Positions 1 through 8,362 of a DNA stretch of 12,710 bases are shown piece after piece (position 1 is the first letter of the stretch; every line of letters starts with the position of its first letter). The stretch is taken from positions 1 through 12,710 of the forward strand of contig JBBQFJ010000105.1 in the NCBI GenBank assembly GCA_038321755.1, written 5' to 3'. Both the position numbers and the translations under genes were made by a program. This stretch comes from JALHSW01 sp038321755 (GTDB lineage Bacteria > Actinomycetota > Acidimicrobiia > IMCC26256 > PALSA-555). The notes beneath the pieces were generated by a model that was not told the DNA's origin, made no database searches, and saw only the letters and a program-made list of their open reading frames with translations.

Positions 1-9
1 TGGTGTAAT
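1..9 (+). promoter_or_regulatory. Possible extended -10 element of the lon promoter
   Basis: Bases 4-9 read TGTAAT, five of six matches to the -10 consensus, preceded by TG one base further upstream, which is the extended -10 pattern. Transcription would begin near base 16, leaving a leader of about 11 bases that still includes the GAGG ribosome-binding site at 18-21. Any -35 element or heat-shock operator lies outside the window, so this is a tentative call from one short match. Confidence 0.3.
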
Positions 10-26
10 TGCCGAACGAGGTGCTC

Positions 27-2429
27 ATGGCCGAGATCCAGACCCCAGAGAACGACCACTCTTCGGAGGCGCAGCGGCTCACCTTGCCCCTGCTGCCCCT
101 GAGCACAGGCGTCGTTCTGCCCCAGATGGTGGTCACGATCGCCCTCGAGACCGACGAGGCCCAGGTCGCCGCCGACGCCGCGAACGCCGGCGACGGCCTC
201 CTGCTCCTCGTGCCCAGGATCGACGGCACGTTCGGCCGCGTCGGGACGGTGGCTCGCGTCGAGAGCGGCGGCGAGCTGCCCAACGGTGTCCGAGCCCTCG
301 TGCTGCGCGGCCTGCACCGTGCGGTCGTCGGCGTGGGCGTGCCCGGCACCTCGGCCGGTACCTGGGTCGAGGCGGATCCGGTCATCGATCCAGACCCGCC
401 GAGCGACCGCTCGCGCGAGCTCGCTCGTGAGTACCGCGCAATCGTCGGCGCGATCGCCGAGCGTCTCGGTGCGGGGCGTCTGCGCGACTCCCTGAACGGT
501 GTGTCCGACCCGGGCGCGCTCGCCGACACCGCGGGCTGGTGGCCCGATCTCTCGACGGAGCGCAAGGTCGAGCTCCTCGACACGCTCGAGGTCGAAGCGC
601 GCCTCGAACGCGTCGTCGACTGGGCGCGTGATGCCCTGGGTGAGCTGGAGCTGAACGAGAAGATCCGCAGCGAGGTCTCCTCGGGGATGGAGCAGCAGCA
701 GCGCGAGTTCCTCCTGCGCCAGCAGCTCGCGGCCATCCGCAAGGAGCTCGGTGAGGGTGACGGCGACGACTTCGTCGCCGAGTACCGACGTCGGATCGAG
801 GAGGGTGCACTGCCCGAGTCGGTCCGTGAGGCCACGACGCGCGAGCTCGACCGCCTCGAGCGGATGGGTGAGCAGAGCCCCGAGAACGGATGGGTCCGGA
901 CGTGGCTCGACACGATCCTGGATCTGCCGTGGGGGACGCGCTCCGACGACAATCTCGACGTCGTGTTGGCGCGGGCCACGCTGGATGCCGACCATTCCGG
1001 GCTCGGCGACGTGAAGGACCGGATCGTCGAGTTCCTCGCCGTGCGCAAGCTGCGCGCCGAGCGCGGGTTCGTCGACGGTGCCGACGCGGACGGGGTCGTG
1101 CAGGCCCGCGGCTCGGGTGCGATCCTCGCGCTCGTCGGTCCTCCCGGTGTCGGCAAGACGTCATTGGGCGAGTCGGTCGCTCGCGCCCTCGGCCGCAAGT
1201 TCGCTCGGGTGTCGCTCGGCGGCGTCCGGGACGAGGCCGAGATCCGTGGCCACCGGCGCACGTACGTCGGCGCCCGACCGGGCCGCATCGTGCGCGCGCT
1301 CACCGAGGCTGGCACGTCGAACCCTGTGATCCTCCTCGACGAGGTCGACAAGCTCGGTGCCGACTGGCGCGGAGACCCGTCGAGCGCGCTGCTGGAGGTG
1401 CTCGACCCGGCGCAGAACCACACGTTCCGCGATCACTACCTGGAGGTCGACCTCGATCTGTCCGAGGTCCTCTTCCTCGCGACCGCCAACACGTTGGAGA
1501 CGATCCCCGGACCGCTGCTGGACCGGCTCGAGCTGATCCAGCTCGACGGGTACACGGAGGACGAGAAAGTCGTCATCGCGAACGATCACCTGCTGGAACG
1601 CCAGCTGGAGCGCAACGGGCTCCGCGCCGAGGACGTGGAGCTGGCCGACGACGCGATTCGCACCGTCGTCACCGACTACACCCGTGAAGCCGGTGTCCGG
1701 AACCTCGAGCGCGAGCTCGGGAAGCTGCTTCGCAAGGTCGCCGCGAAGGTCGCGTCCGAGGAGGTCGTGCCACCGGTCGCGATCGACGACGCCGTCGTGC
1801 GCGACGCGCTCGGACGGGCGAAGTTCCACCCCGAGGCGGCCGAGCGCACCGGTGCGCCGGGCGTGGCCACCGGGCTCGCGGTCACCGGTGCCGGTGGCGA
1901 TGTGCTGGTGATCGAGGCCACGGCGATCGACGCGGGTGCCCCGGGCGGCGAGGCGGGTCTGACCCTCACCGGTCAGCTCGGCGACGTCATGAAGGAGTCG
2001 GCGCGCATCGCGCTCTCGTACGTGCAAGGGCACGCGGGGGAGCTCGGCATCGATTCCGCTGCGCTGCGCCAGCGGTTCCACGTCCACGTCCCTGCGGGAG
2101 CGATCCCGAAGGACGGGCCGTCGGCCGGCGTCACGATGACGACCGCGCTCACCAGCCTGCTCACCGGTCGGCCGGTGCGGGCCGAGGTGGCGATGACCGG
2201 CGAGGTCACGCTCCAGGGCCGTGTGCTCCCCATCGGAGGCGTCAAGCAGAAGGTGCTCGCGGCGCAGCGTGCCGGACTCACGACCGTGCTGCTCCCGAAG
2301 CGGAACGGTCCCGACCTCGACGACCTCCCCGATGCCGTGCGGGAGGCGATGACGATCCACCTGGTGGACGACGTCGCCGACGTGCTGGCGCTCGCCCTGG
2401 AGGACCCAGCGGTGGCGCGAGCGGCCTGA
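27..2429 (+). CDS. lon: ATP-dependent protease LonA (endopeptidase La)
   Basis: Cytoplasmic ATP-dependent serine protease that unfolds and degrades damaged and short-lived regulatory proteins as a homohexamer. All three LonA parts are present in 800 residues, a normal family length. The N-terminal substrate-binding LON domain covers roughly residues 15-200 and is followed by a helical linker. The AAA+ module has Walker A GPPGVGKT at 371-378 (Lys377) and Walker B ILLDEVDK at 435-442. The C-terminal protease domain, about 610-790, carries Ser699 in KDGPSAG and Lys742 in GGVKQK, spaced as in the E. coli Ser679/Lys722 dyad. I chose the ATG at 27 because GAGG lies five bases upstream; the frame also opens at TTG 9 and GTG 21. 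The Trp usual in the TGLAWT segment at the start of the protease domain is Val here (TGLAVT), a minor oddity. The gene converges on the transporter cluster with a four-base gap. Confidence 0.97.
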   Translation: MAEIQTPENDHSSEAQRLTLPLLPLSTGVVLPQMVVTIALETDEAQVAADAANAGDGLLLLVPRIDGTFGRVGTVARVESGGELPNGVRALVLRGLHRAVVGVGVPGTSAGTWVEADPVIDPDPPSDRSRELAREYRAIVGAIAERLGAGRLRDSLNGVSDPGALADTAGWWPDLSTERKVELLDTLEVEARLERVVDWARDALGELELNEKIRSEVSSGMEQQQREFLLRQQLAAIRKELGEGDGDDFVAEYRRRIEEGALPESVREATTRELDRLERMGEQSPENGWVRTWLDTILDLPWGTRSDDNLDVVLARATLDADHSGLGDVKDRIVEFLAVRKLRAERGFVDGADADGVVQARGSGAILALVGPPGVGKTSLGESVARALGRKFARVSLGGVRDEAEIRGHRRTYVGARPGRIVRALTEAGTSNPVILLDEVDKLGADWRGDPSSALLEVLDPAQNHTFRDHYLEVDLDLSEVLFLATANTLETIPGPLLDRLELIQLDGYTEDEKVVIANDHLLERQLERNGLRAEDVELADDAIRTVVTDYTREAGVRNLERELGKLLRKVAAKVASEEVVPPVAIDDAVVRDALGRAKFHPEAAERTGAPGVATGLAVTGAGGDVLVIEATAIDAGAPGGEAGLTLTGQLGDVMKESARIALSYVQGHAGELGIDSAALRQRFHVHVPAGAIPKDGPSAGVTMTTALTSLLTGRPVRAEVAMTGEVTLQGRVLPIGGVKQKVLAAQRAGLTTVLLPKRNGPDLDDLPDAVREAMTIHLVDDVADVLALALEDPAVARAA

Positions 2430-2433
2430 GGGC

Positions 2434-3504
2434 CTAGAGGTCGTCGTCCTCGTCGTCGTCGCCGATCCCGATGAACGCGCCGGCTCCGGCCTTGGTGAAG
2501 TCGAGGACCTCGCCGGGCTCGAGCGGGAAGTGGCACGCCACGAAGTGGTTGGGCGCGACCTCGCGCATCTGGGGCTCCTCGGCGGCGCACTGGGCCTCCG
2601 CCTTGGGGCAGCGCGTGCGGAACCGGCACCCGCTCGGTGGGTGCAGCGGCGACGGGATCTCGCCGCCGAGGACCTTCTCGGTGTCGGGCTTGACCTCGGG
2701 GTTCGGGACCGGGATCGCGGCGAGCAGTGCGGCCGTGTACGGGTGGGCCGGCCGGCCGTAGAGGTCCTCGGGAACGGCGACCTCGCACACCTTGCCGAGG
2801 TACATGACCATGATGCGATCGCTCACGTTCTTCACGACCGCGAGGTCGTGCGCGATGAACACGAGCGTCAGGCCGTACCGGTTCTTCATGTCCTGGAGCA
2901 GGTTGATGATCTGGGCCTGCACCGACACGTCGAGCGCCGAGACGGGCTCGTCGCAGATGATCAGCTTCGGCTCGGTGGCCATCGCCCGCGCGATCGAGAT
3001 GCGCTGACACTGACCACCGGAGAACTCATGCGGCCGACGGCTCGCGTTGGCAGGGTCGATGCCGACGGCGTCGAGCACCTCGTCGACCTTCGCCGCACGT
3101 GACGCCTTGTCGCCGATCTTCCAGATCTCGAGGCCCTCGGCGACGATGTCGCGCACCTTGCGCCGCGGGTTGAGCGACGAGATCGGGTCCTGGAAGATCA
3201 TCTGCATGCGCGGGCGTGTCTTGCGGAGGTCTTCGCCCTTGAGCTTGGTGAGCTCCGTCCCGTCCAGGAGCACGCTGCCGGACGTCGGGCGGGGGAGCTG
3301 CACGATGGCGCGGCCGGTCGTGGACTTGCCGCAGCCCGACTCTCCGACGAGGCCGAGCGTCTCACCCTCGAGGATGTCGAGGCTGATGCCTGACACTGCG
3401 TGCACCTTCTGTCCGCCGCGAGCACCGAACTCGACGACCAGATCCTCGACGCGCAGCAGGTCCTGGTCGGCCGGCCGAAGATGCGCTTGCCCGGTCCCTG
3501 CCAT
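2434..3504 (-). CDS. Peptide ABC transporter ATP-binding protein, DppF/OppF type
   Basis: One of two cytoplasmic ATPases that power the importer encoded upstream, presumably pairing with the product of 3504-4607. The 356 residues hold Walker A GESGCGKST at 54-62, the Q-loop FQDP with Gln105, signature FSGGQ at 161-165, Walker B Asp185-Glu186 and the H-loop His219. The C-terminal oligopeptide-transporter extension carries Cys293, Cys299, Cys306 and Cys324. Known structures of related Dpp ATPases bind an iron-sulfur cluster through cysteines in this region; binding here is inferred. The protein ends in an acidic tail (GDDDEDDDL). The start is set by an ATGA overlap: ATG 3504-3502 shares bases with the TGA of the upstream ATPase gene, and GGAGG lies ten bases upstream. 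The frame stays open to 3624, but that extension is Arg-rich and overlaps the upstream gene. Substrate (dipeptide, oligopeptide or nickel) cannot be read from an ATPase. Confidence 0.93.
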   Translation of the reverse strand: MAGTGQAHLRPADQDLLRVEDLVVEFGARGGQKVHAVSGISLDILEGETLGLVGESGCGKSTTGRAIVQLPRPTSGSVLLDGTELTKLKGEDLRKTRPRMQMIFQDPISSLNPRRKVRDIVAEGLEIWKIGDKASRAAKVDEVLDAVGIDPANASRRPHEFSGGQCQRISIARAMATEPKLIICDEPVSALDVSVQAQIINLLQDMKNRYGLTLVFIAHDLAVVKNVSDRIMVMYLGKVCEVAVPEDLYGRPAHPYTAALLAAIPVPNPEVKPDTEKVLGGEIPSPLHPPSGCRFRTRCPKAEAQCAAEEPQMREVAPNHFVACHFPLEPGEVLDFTKAGAGAFIGIGDDDEDDDL

Positions 3505-4607
3505 CAGAGTGCGGCCTCCGCGCTGGTGGTCGTCATCGAAGCGCTGGTCGACGCTCCCGCCTTCGCGGCAGCCTGGTTCTTCTCGAGGGCGGCCGCGCCT
3601 TCGGGGGTCCCCACGGGGAACCAACAGCGGTACACGTGCCCCGGTCCGGCTTCGGTGAGCGGCGGCTCCTCGTCACGGCACTTGTCCTGCACGTACGTGC
3701 AGCGGGGTGCGAACTTGCAGCCCTTGGGCGGGTGGACGAGGTCGGGCGGACGCCCCGGGATGGTCGAGAGTCGCGTGTGGCTCTTGTCAGCGATCTTGGG
3801 GATCGACGTGAGGAGCGCCTCGGTGTAGGGCATCTTCATGTTCGCGAAGAGGGTCTTGGTGGGCGCCTTCTCGACGATGCGACCGGCGTACATCACCGCG
3901 ATGTCGTCGGCGCGACCGGCGACGACCCCGAGATCGTGCGTGACGAGCACGATGGCCATGAAGCGTTCACGCTGCTGTGCGGCCATCAGGTCGAGCACCT
4001 GGGCCTGCACCGTGACGTCGAGCGCGGTGGTGGGCTCGTCGGCGAAGAGGAGCTTCGGACCGCAGGCCAGCGCGACGGCGATGCACACGCGCTGGCGCAT
4101 CCCGCCCGAGAGCTGGTGCGGGTACTCCTTGAGCCGCTGGCGCGGCTCGGGGATCCGCACCGACTCGAGCAGGTTCTCCGCGAGCTCGTCCGCGTAGCTC
4201 TTCGAGACGTCGAGGTGCTGGCGGATCGACTCGGTGATCTGCTTCCCGATCTTCATCACCGGGTTGAGCGACGTCATCGGGTCCTGGAAGATCATCGACA
4301 TCTGCGCGCCCCAGAAGGCGCGCATGTCCTTGGGCTTGATCCCGATGAACTCCCGGCCCTCGAACTTCACCGAGCCCTCGCGCACCACGCCGCGCTTGGG
4401 GAGCAGGCCCATGATCGAGCGCGACAGCACCGTCTTGCCCGAGCCGGACTCGCCGACGATGCCGATCGTCTTCCCGCGCTCGAGCGTGAGCGAAACGCCG
4501 TCGACGGATCGCACGAGACCGCGATTGGTCTCGAAGTAGGTCTTGATGTCGGTGACCTCGAGCAGCGGCCCGTCGTAGGGCGCGTCGGCGAAGCGGTCGT
4601 CACTCAC
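3504..4607 (-). CDS. Peptide ABC transporter ATP-binding protein, DppD/OppD type
   Basis: Partner ATPase of the importer, cytoplasmic and docked on the permease pair. Its 367 residues contain Walker A GESGSGKT at 52-59 (Lys58), Q-loop Gln108 in FQDP, signature LSGGMRQR at 166-173 (the form typical of OppD/DppD), Walker B FADE with Asp190-Glu191, and H-loop His224. The C-terminal extension has Cys297, Cys303, Cys310 and Cys328, the same spacing as the neighbouring ATPase and consistent with an iron-sulfur site as described for related proteins. An Ala/Ser/Thr-rich tail follows. Translation starts at GTG 4607-4605, which overlaps the permease stop as GTGA and has GGGAGGG six bases upstream, so coupling to the permease is expected. 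The stop in turn overlaps the start of the F-type ATPase. Confidence 0.94.
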   Translation of the reverse strand: MSDDRFADAPYDGPLLEVTDIKTYFETNRGLVRSVDGVSLTLERGKTIGIVGESGSGKTVLSRSIMGLLPKRGVVREGSVKFEGREFIGIKPKDMRAFWGAQMSMIFQDPMTSLNPVMKIGKQITESIRQHLDVSKSYADELAENLLESVRIPEPRQRLKEYPHQLSGGMRQRVCIAVALACGPKLLFADEPTTALDVTVQAQVLDLMAAQQRERFMAIVLVTHDLGVVAGRADDIAVMYAGRIVEKAPTKTLFANMKMPYTEALLTSIPKIADKSHTRLSTIPGRPPDLVHPPKGCKFAPRCTYVQDKCRDEEPPLTEAGPGHVYRCWFPVGTPEGAAALEKNQAAAKAGASTSASMTTTSAEAAL

Positions 4608-5644
4608 AGTCCACCCTCCCGAACGTCGAACCTCGCCCGTACCACGTCACCGAGGAAGTTGAGGGCCAGCACCGTGAAGAAGATGAGGAGCGAGGCTTCG
4701 AACACGATGTGTGGCGACTTGAACAGGTTGCCCCGGTCGAGGGCGATGATGTTGCCCCACGAAGGCGTCGGCGGGCGCACACCGACACCGAGGATCGCCA
4801 GCGCGCCCTCGGCGACGATCGCGATGCCGATCGCGAGCAAGGCGATCGAGAACATCGCCGGGAGCACGTTGGGCAGGACCTCGCGGATCATGATGCGTCG
4901 GCTCTTGGCTCCCTGCGCCCGCGACGCGAGTACGAACTCGCGCTGCGCCCAGGTCAGCGCGCTGGCGCGCGTGATCCGCCCGATCAACGGGATCGCGACC
5001 ACCCCGATGGCGATGATCAGGATCATCTCGGGGGAGAGGGCACCCGAGTCCCCACTGTCGTTGGCACCCTGGAGGAACGCGACGAGCGCGAGCGCCATGA
5101 TGATCACGGGCACTGACAGCAGCACGTTGAACATCCCGGTGAGCACGGTGTCGACCTTGCCACCGGAGAACCCGGCGATCAGCCCCAGCGACCCGCCGAC
5201 GATGAAGCCGAAGGCGACGGCGCCGGTGGCCACGAGCAGGCTCGTCCACGCGCCGAGTGCGAGCCGCGGGATCATGTCGCGTCCGTTGCTGTCGCAGCCG
5301 AACAGGAATCCCTTGGCGCCGCCTTCGTCGGCCAGGGGCCCCCTGCGTGCACAGGACGCGAAGCTCTCGTTGGCGTCGCCCCAGGTCAGGATGCCCGTCT
5401 TGGCGAGCACCGCGATCAGGACGATGAAGATCATCCAGCCGATCGCGAGCCAGGCACCGACCCCGAGACCCGAGCCGCGCTTTCGGGTGGACTCGGGTCC
5501 TGCTGCGACGGCACCCACCCCGAGCAGCCCGGCGTCGCCCGCGATGCCGCCGTGGGCCGACTGGGTCTCGGAGAGCAGCACCTTGCTCGGCGCGCCGATC
5601 GAGCCGATCTCCTCGGCCGCGCCGGTGTCAGGAAGCTCGGGCAC
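4604..5644 (-). CDS. Peptide ABC transporter permease, DppC/OppC type
   Basis: Integral membrane subunit forming half of the translocation channel. A long, weakly conserved cytoplasmic N-terminus of about 60 residues precedes the first membrane helix (about 64-82). Further helices lie near 131-158, 170-192, 206-222, 260-280 and 315-335. The EAA loop that contacts the ATPases is at about 236-259 and ends in the usual LPN. The extracytoplasmic loop before helix two has two cysteines, Cys98 and Cys117. The second replaces Thr in the GTDxxGRD motif common in this family (here GCDSNGRD), so a loop disulfide is possible. The start is GTG 5644-5642 with GAGGA about seven bases upstream, giving a 17-base overlap with the B permease gene. 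Confidence 0.93.
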   Translation of the reverse strand: MPELPDTGAAEEIGSIGAPSKVLLSETQSAHGGIAGDAGLLGVGAVAAGPESTRKRGSGLGVGAWLAIGWMIFIVLIAVLAKTGILTWGDANESFASCARRGPLADEGGAKGFLFGCDSNGRDMIPRLALGAWTSLLVATGAVAFGFIVGGSLGLIAGFSGGKVDTVLTGMFNVLLSVPVIIMALALVAFLQGANDSGDSGALSPEMILIIAIGVVAIPLIGRITRASALTWAQREFVLASRAQGAKSRRIMIREVLPNVLPAMFSIALLAIGIAIVAEGALAILGVGVRPPTPSWGNIIALDRGNLFKSPHIVFEASLLIFFTVLALNFLGDVVRARFDVREGGL

Positions 5645-6614
5645 GGCGAATCCTCGGGTCGAGCACGGTGTACAGGAAGTCGACGAAGAAGTTCACGAGC
5701 ACGAACAGGACCGCGATCACCACGACGTAGCTCTGCAGCTCGACGTACTCCTTGCTGAACACGGCTTGATAGATCTTCAGGCCCATGCCGGGGATCCCGT
5801 AGATCACCTCGACCACGACCGCGCCACCGATGAGCGTGCCGACGTTGAGGCCTGCGACGGTGAGCAGGGTGAGGCTCGACGGTCGCAGCGCGTGCCGCCA
5901 GAGGATCCGCTGGTTCGAGATCCCCTTGGCCTTGGCCATGGTGATGAAGTTCTCCTGCAGCGTGGCGATCATGTCGCTGCGCAGGAGCCGCATGTAGACG
6001 GCGATCTGGCCCACCGCCAGCGTGAACGCGGGCAGGATCATGTAGCGGGTGTGCTCCCAGAGGTCGGGCGAGCGCGACGAGTCGAAGAACTGGTCCATCC
6101 ACCCCGGCGCGTAGCCGCCGGTGGGCAACCACTTGAGCTGCGCGCCGACGAAGTACGACAGGAAGAGCGCGAGCACGAAGTTGGGGAGCGCGAGGAGCGC
6201 GAAGGCCGAGGTGTTGATCGCCTTGTCGGACCTCGTGCCCGCGCGATACGCCGTGAAGATGCCGAGTGGGATCGCGAAGAACAGCGCGATGAACTGCGCG
6301 TAGATCATGAGCTGGAGTGACACGGGCAACGATTGGCCGACGAGCTCGGCGACCGGGCGGCCCGAGTTGTACTGCTTGCCCAGGTCGCCCTGGAGCAGAC
6401 CGGTCAGGTAGTTCCAGTACTGCTCGGGGAGTGGCTTGTTGAGTCCGAGGTCCTGTCGCAGCGCGGCGCGCTGGGCGTCGGTGCCGAACGGGATGATCGT
6501 GGTGGTCGGATCCCCCGGCAGGAGCCGGATCAGCAGGAAGGTGAACAGCGTGACGAAGAGCAGGACGATGACGAGTTGTGCGACTCGCCTCGCGATCGTC
6601 TTCGTCAGCTCCAC
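5628..6614 (-). CDS. Peptide ABC transporter permease, DppB/OppB type
   Basis: Integral membrane subunit expected to pair with the C permease. Its 328 residues have the DppB/OppB layout: an N-terminal helix (about 11-32) followed by the family landmark LLPGDP, an extracytoplasmic region containing LGLNKPLPEQYWNYL and GDLG, then helices near 98-120, 134-156, 191-212, 247-270 and 294-318. The EAA loop is at about 221-244 (ENFITMAKAKG). GTG 6614-6612 is the start, with AGGAG six bases upstream. The gene begins 44 bases after the A1 binding-protein stop, a gap in which GCAGGAG occurs twice. I see no hairpin there that would separate expression of the binding protein from the permeases. Confidence 0.94.
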   Translation of the reverse strand: MELTKTIARRVAQLVIVLLFVTLFTFLLIRLLPGDPTTTIIPFGTDAQRAALRQDLGLNKPLPEQYWNYLTGLLQGDLGKQYNSGRPVAELVGQSLPVSLQLMIYAQFIALFFAIPLGIFTAYRAGTRSDKAINTSAFALLALPNFVLALFLSYFVGAQLKWLPTGGYAPGWMDQFFDSSRSPDLWEHTRYMILPAFTLAVGQIAVYMRLLRSDMIATLQENFITMAKAKGISNQRILWRHALRPSSLTLLTVAGLNVGTLIGGAVVVEVIYGIPGMGLKIYQAVFSKEYVELQSYVVVIAVLFVLVNFFVDFLYTVLDPRIRRARAS

Positions 6615-6658
6615 TGTCGACTCCTGCTGGGCTCCTGCCGGGTTCTCCTAGTCCTCGA

Positions 6659-8323
6659 TCAGCTCGATGCGCTGAGTCCCAACACCGGGATGCGGCCGTA
6701 GACGAACAGGGGCTTGCCCTGACCGTCGGGCAGCGCGGGCAGGTTCAGCGTCACGCTCGGCGCGTAGCCGATGGCCCAGTTCACGTACCAGAGCGGCACG
6801 ATGTACAGACCCTTGGCCATCGCCTTGTTGTAGTTGGTGTAGATGGTCTTGGCGTCGGCCAGGGTGCCGGCGGCCCGGCCCTGGGTCAGGAGGTCCTGGG
6901 TCGTGGCGTCGTCGAAGTGGCCGAAGTTCAGCAGGTTCTTCCCACCCGTCGGCGTGTTGTAGTTCGAGAACCACGGGTAGTTGTCCTGGTCGGACGACTG
7001 CGAGTACCCACCATGCAGGTTGCGCCAGCGCAGCACGTCGATGGAACCGGCCAGGGCCTTGTTGATCAGCGTCGCCTGGTCGGAGGTGGTGATCGTGGCG
7101 TTGATGCCGGCCTTGCCGAGCTGCTCGGCCACGAGCTGGAGCTCGGCCGAGTTCTCGGCGTCCGTGGTCGTGCCCATCACGACGTCGAACGATCCGCCCG
7201 ACTCCGCCTTGTACTGCGCGACCAGCTTCTTCGCCTTCTTCAGGTTGAAGGCCGGGTACCCCGCGTTCTTGAGGTATCCGGGTGCCTTCACGTCCATCAG
7301 GCTGTTCGCCACGGTGAAGAGGCCCTTGTTGCGGATCTGGTTCACCGTGGGGACGTCGATGGCGGTCGCGAAGGCCTGGCGGGCGACCGGGCTGTTGAAG
7401 GGTGGCGTGTCCGAGATCAGGTACTCGTAGGTGATCTCGCGGTAGCCGGGTCCCTGCACCAGTGCCTTGAACTGCCCGCTGGACTTCAGGTTGTCGATCT
7501 GCTGTGCGCTCGACGTGTGGATCACGTTGAGCTGGCCGCCCTCGAGCTGGGTGACGCGCACCGCGCCGTCGACCACCGGGACGAACGTGATCTGGTTGGC
7601 CTTCGGGAAGCCCTTCTGCCAGTAGTCGGGGTTCTTGACGACCACCGTCTTCTCGTTCTGGGAGTACGACTGGAGCTTGAAGGGGCCGCTCCCGATCATC
7701 TTCGTCGCACACTCTTCGCCGGCGTTGAGCTGGGCCGGCGCCATGATGCCCATCCGACCCTCGAGGAAGAGGTAGTCGGGGAAGGCCGAGACGGGCGAGT
7801 TGAGCGTGACGGTGACGGTCGCCGCGTCGGTCGCGGTCACGTCCTTGATCATCGGCTTGTAGATGATCGGCAGGAGCGAGCCGACGCTCGGCGCACCTTC
7901 GGCGCCGCGCCACGCGTCGATGTTCAGCTTGACCGCAGCGGCGTCGACGGGCGTGCCGTCGTGGAACTTCACGCCGTCACGGAGGCCGATCGTCCAGACC
8001 GTGAAGTCCGCGTTCGGCTCGACCGACTTCGCGAGGTACGGCGTCGCGACGCCCTTGGAGTTCGGCTCGGTGAGCGTGTCGTAGATCGCGGCCACGACCT
8101 GGATGCCCGAGATCGCGAGCTGCGCCGTACTCAAGCAGTAGTTCGTGGTCTCGGCCTCGAGGCCGAACGTGATGTCACCGCCGCTCTTCTGCTGGTGCTG
8201 GCGATCCGGTGCGGAGGCGCTGGCGATGCCGCTGAAGACGGTCGCGACGAGCCCGATCGCCGCCACGGTCGCGCCGATGCGCGTCCAGTGACGACGTGTT
8301 GCGTGCCGGTGGAAGTCGGCCAC
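6659..8323 (-). CDS. Extracellular solute-binding protein family 5 (DppA/OppA-like), copy A1
   Basis: Secreted receptor that captures a peptide-like ligand and delivers it to the B/C permease encoded just downstream. The 554-residue product has a Sec-type signal peptide: a basic start rich in His/Arg, a hydrophobic core at about 16-34, and a likely cut after ASA at 36-38. There is no lipobox cysteine. The mature part has family-5 features such as GLRDGVKFHDGTPV at 113-126 and MIGSGPFKL at 209-217. Its only two cysteines, Cys63 and Cys205, are conserved in the paralogue and could form a disulfide. I start at GTG 8323-8321, preceded by six G then six bases, matching the paralogue exactly; the frame opens to an ATG at 8395, but that codon lies inside the predicted promoter. 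Ligand cannot be assigned from sequence. Confidence 0.92.
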   Translation of the reverse strand: MADFHRHATRRHWTRIGATVAAIGLVATVFSGIASASAPDRQHQQKSGGDITFGLEAETTNYCLSTAQLAISGIQVVAAIYDTLTEPNSKGVATPYLAKSVEPNADFTVWTIGLRDGVKFHDGTPVDAAAVKLNIDAWRGAEGAPSVGSLLPIIYKPMIKDVTATDAATVTVTLNSPVSAFPDYLFLEGRMGIMAPAQLNAGEECATKMIGSGPFKLQSYSQNEKTVVVKNPDYWQKGFPKANQITFVPVVDGAVRVTQLEGGQLNVIHTSSAQQIDNLKSSGQFKALVQGPGYREITYEYLISDTPPFNSPVARQAFATAIDVPTVNQIRNKGLFTVANSLMDVKAPGYLKNAGYPAFNLKKAKKLVAQYKAESGGSFDVVMGTTTDAENSAELQLVAEQLGKAGINATITTSDQATLINKALAGSIDVLRWRNLHGGYSQSSDQDNYPWFSNYNTPTGGKNLLNFGHFDDATTQDLLTQGRAAGTLADAKTIYTNYNKAMAKGLYIVPLWYVNWAIGYAPSVTLNLPALPDGQGKPLFVYGRIPVLGLSASS

Positions 8324-8335
8324 GTGAATCCCCCC
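8324..8335 (-). promoter_or_regulatory. Poly-G ribosome-binding site that sets the A1 start
   Basis: On the minus strand GGGGGG (8335-8330) stands six bases before GTG 8323. The paralogue has the same element and spacing, and both coding regions then begin GTG GCC GAC. The shared geometry is the main reason for choosing this start. It departs from the AGGAGG consensus but can pair with the CCUCC anti-Shine-Dalgarno through a central G-U. Confidence 0.6.
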
Positions 8336-8362
8336 AAGGGTGTTGTGGTTCCCTGATGTCGC

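Noticed and set aside
9..26. TTG 9 or GTG 21 as the lon start
   Set aside because: TTG 9 has no upstream ribosome-binding site and overlaps the candidate -10. ATG 27 is preceded by GAGG at good spacing and gives a usual LonA N-terminus.
1161..2360. An open frame of 399 codons antisense to lon
   Set aside because: It covers the Lon ATPase and protease motifs on the opposite strand and reads as Arg/Asp/Glu-rich low-information sequence.
2423..2434. GGCC-TGAG-GGCC as a bidirectional intrinsic terminator
   Set aside because: The stem has only four pairs and no run of T follows on either strand.
3505..3624. A longer N-terminus for the F-type ATPase starting at 3624
   Set aside because: The extra 40 residues are Arg/Gly-rich, overlap the upstream ATPase gene by about 120 bases, and the ATGA junction at 3504 explains the start better.
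3636..6320. An open frame of 894 codons on the plus strand opposite the ATPase and permease genes
   Set aside because: It is antisense to four genes with clear family motifs, and its product is His/Arg/Asp-rich without domain motifs. Very high GC makes stop codons rare on the opposite strand, so this is a shadow.
8279..8323. A twin-arginine signal in binding protein A1 (TRRHWTR)
   Set aside because: Only the RR pair fits; the residues after it do not follow the FLK-like Tat consensus, and the paralogue lacks RR, so Sec export is more likely.
6578..8356. An open frame of 592 codons on the plus strand opposite binding protein A1
   Set aside because: It mirrors a well-supported binding-protein gene, has no domain signature and shows the repetitive Val/Asp/Arg composition of a GC-rich antisense frame.
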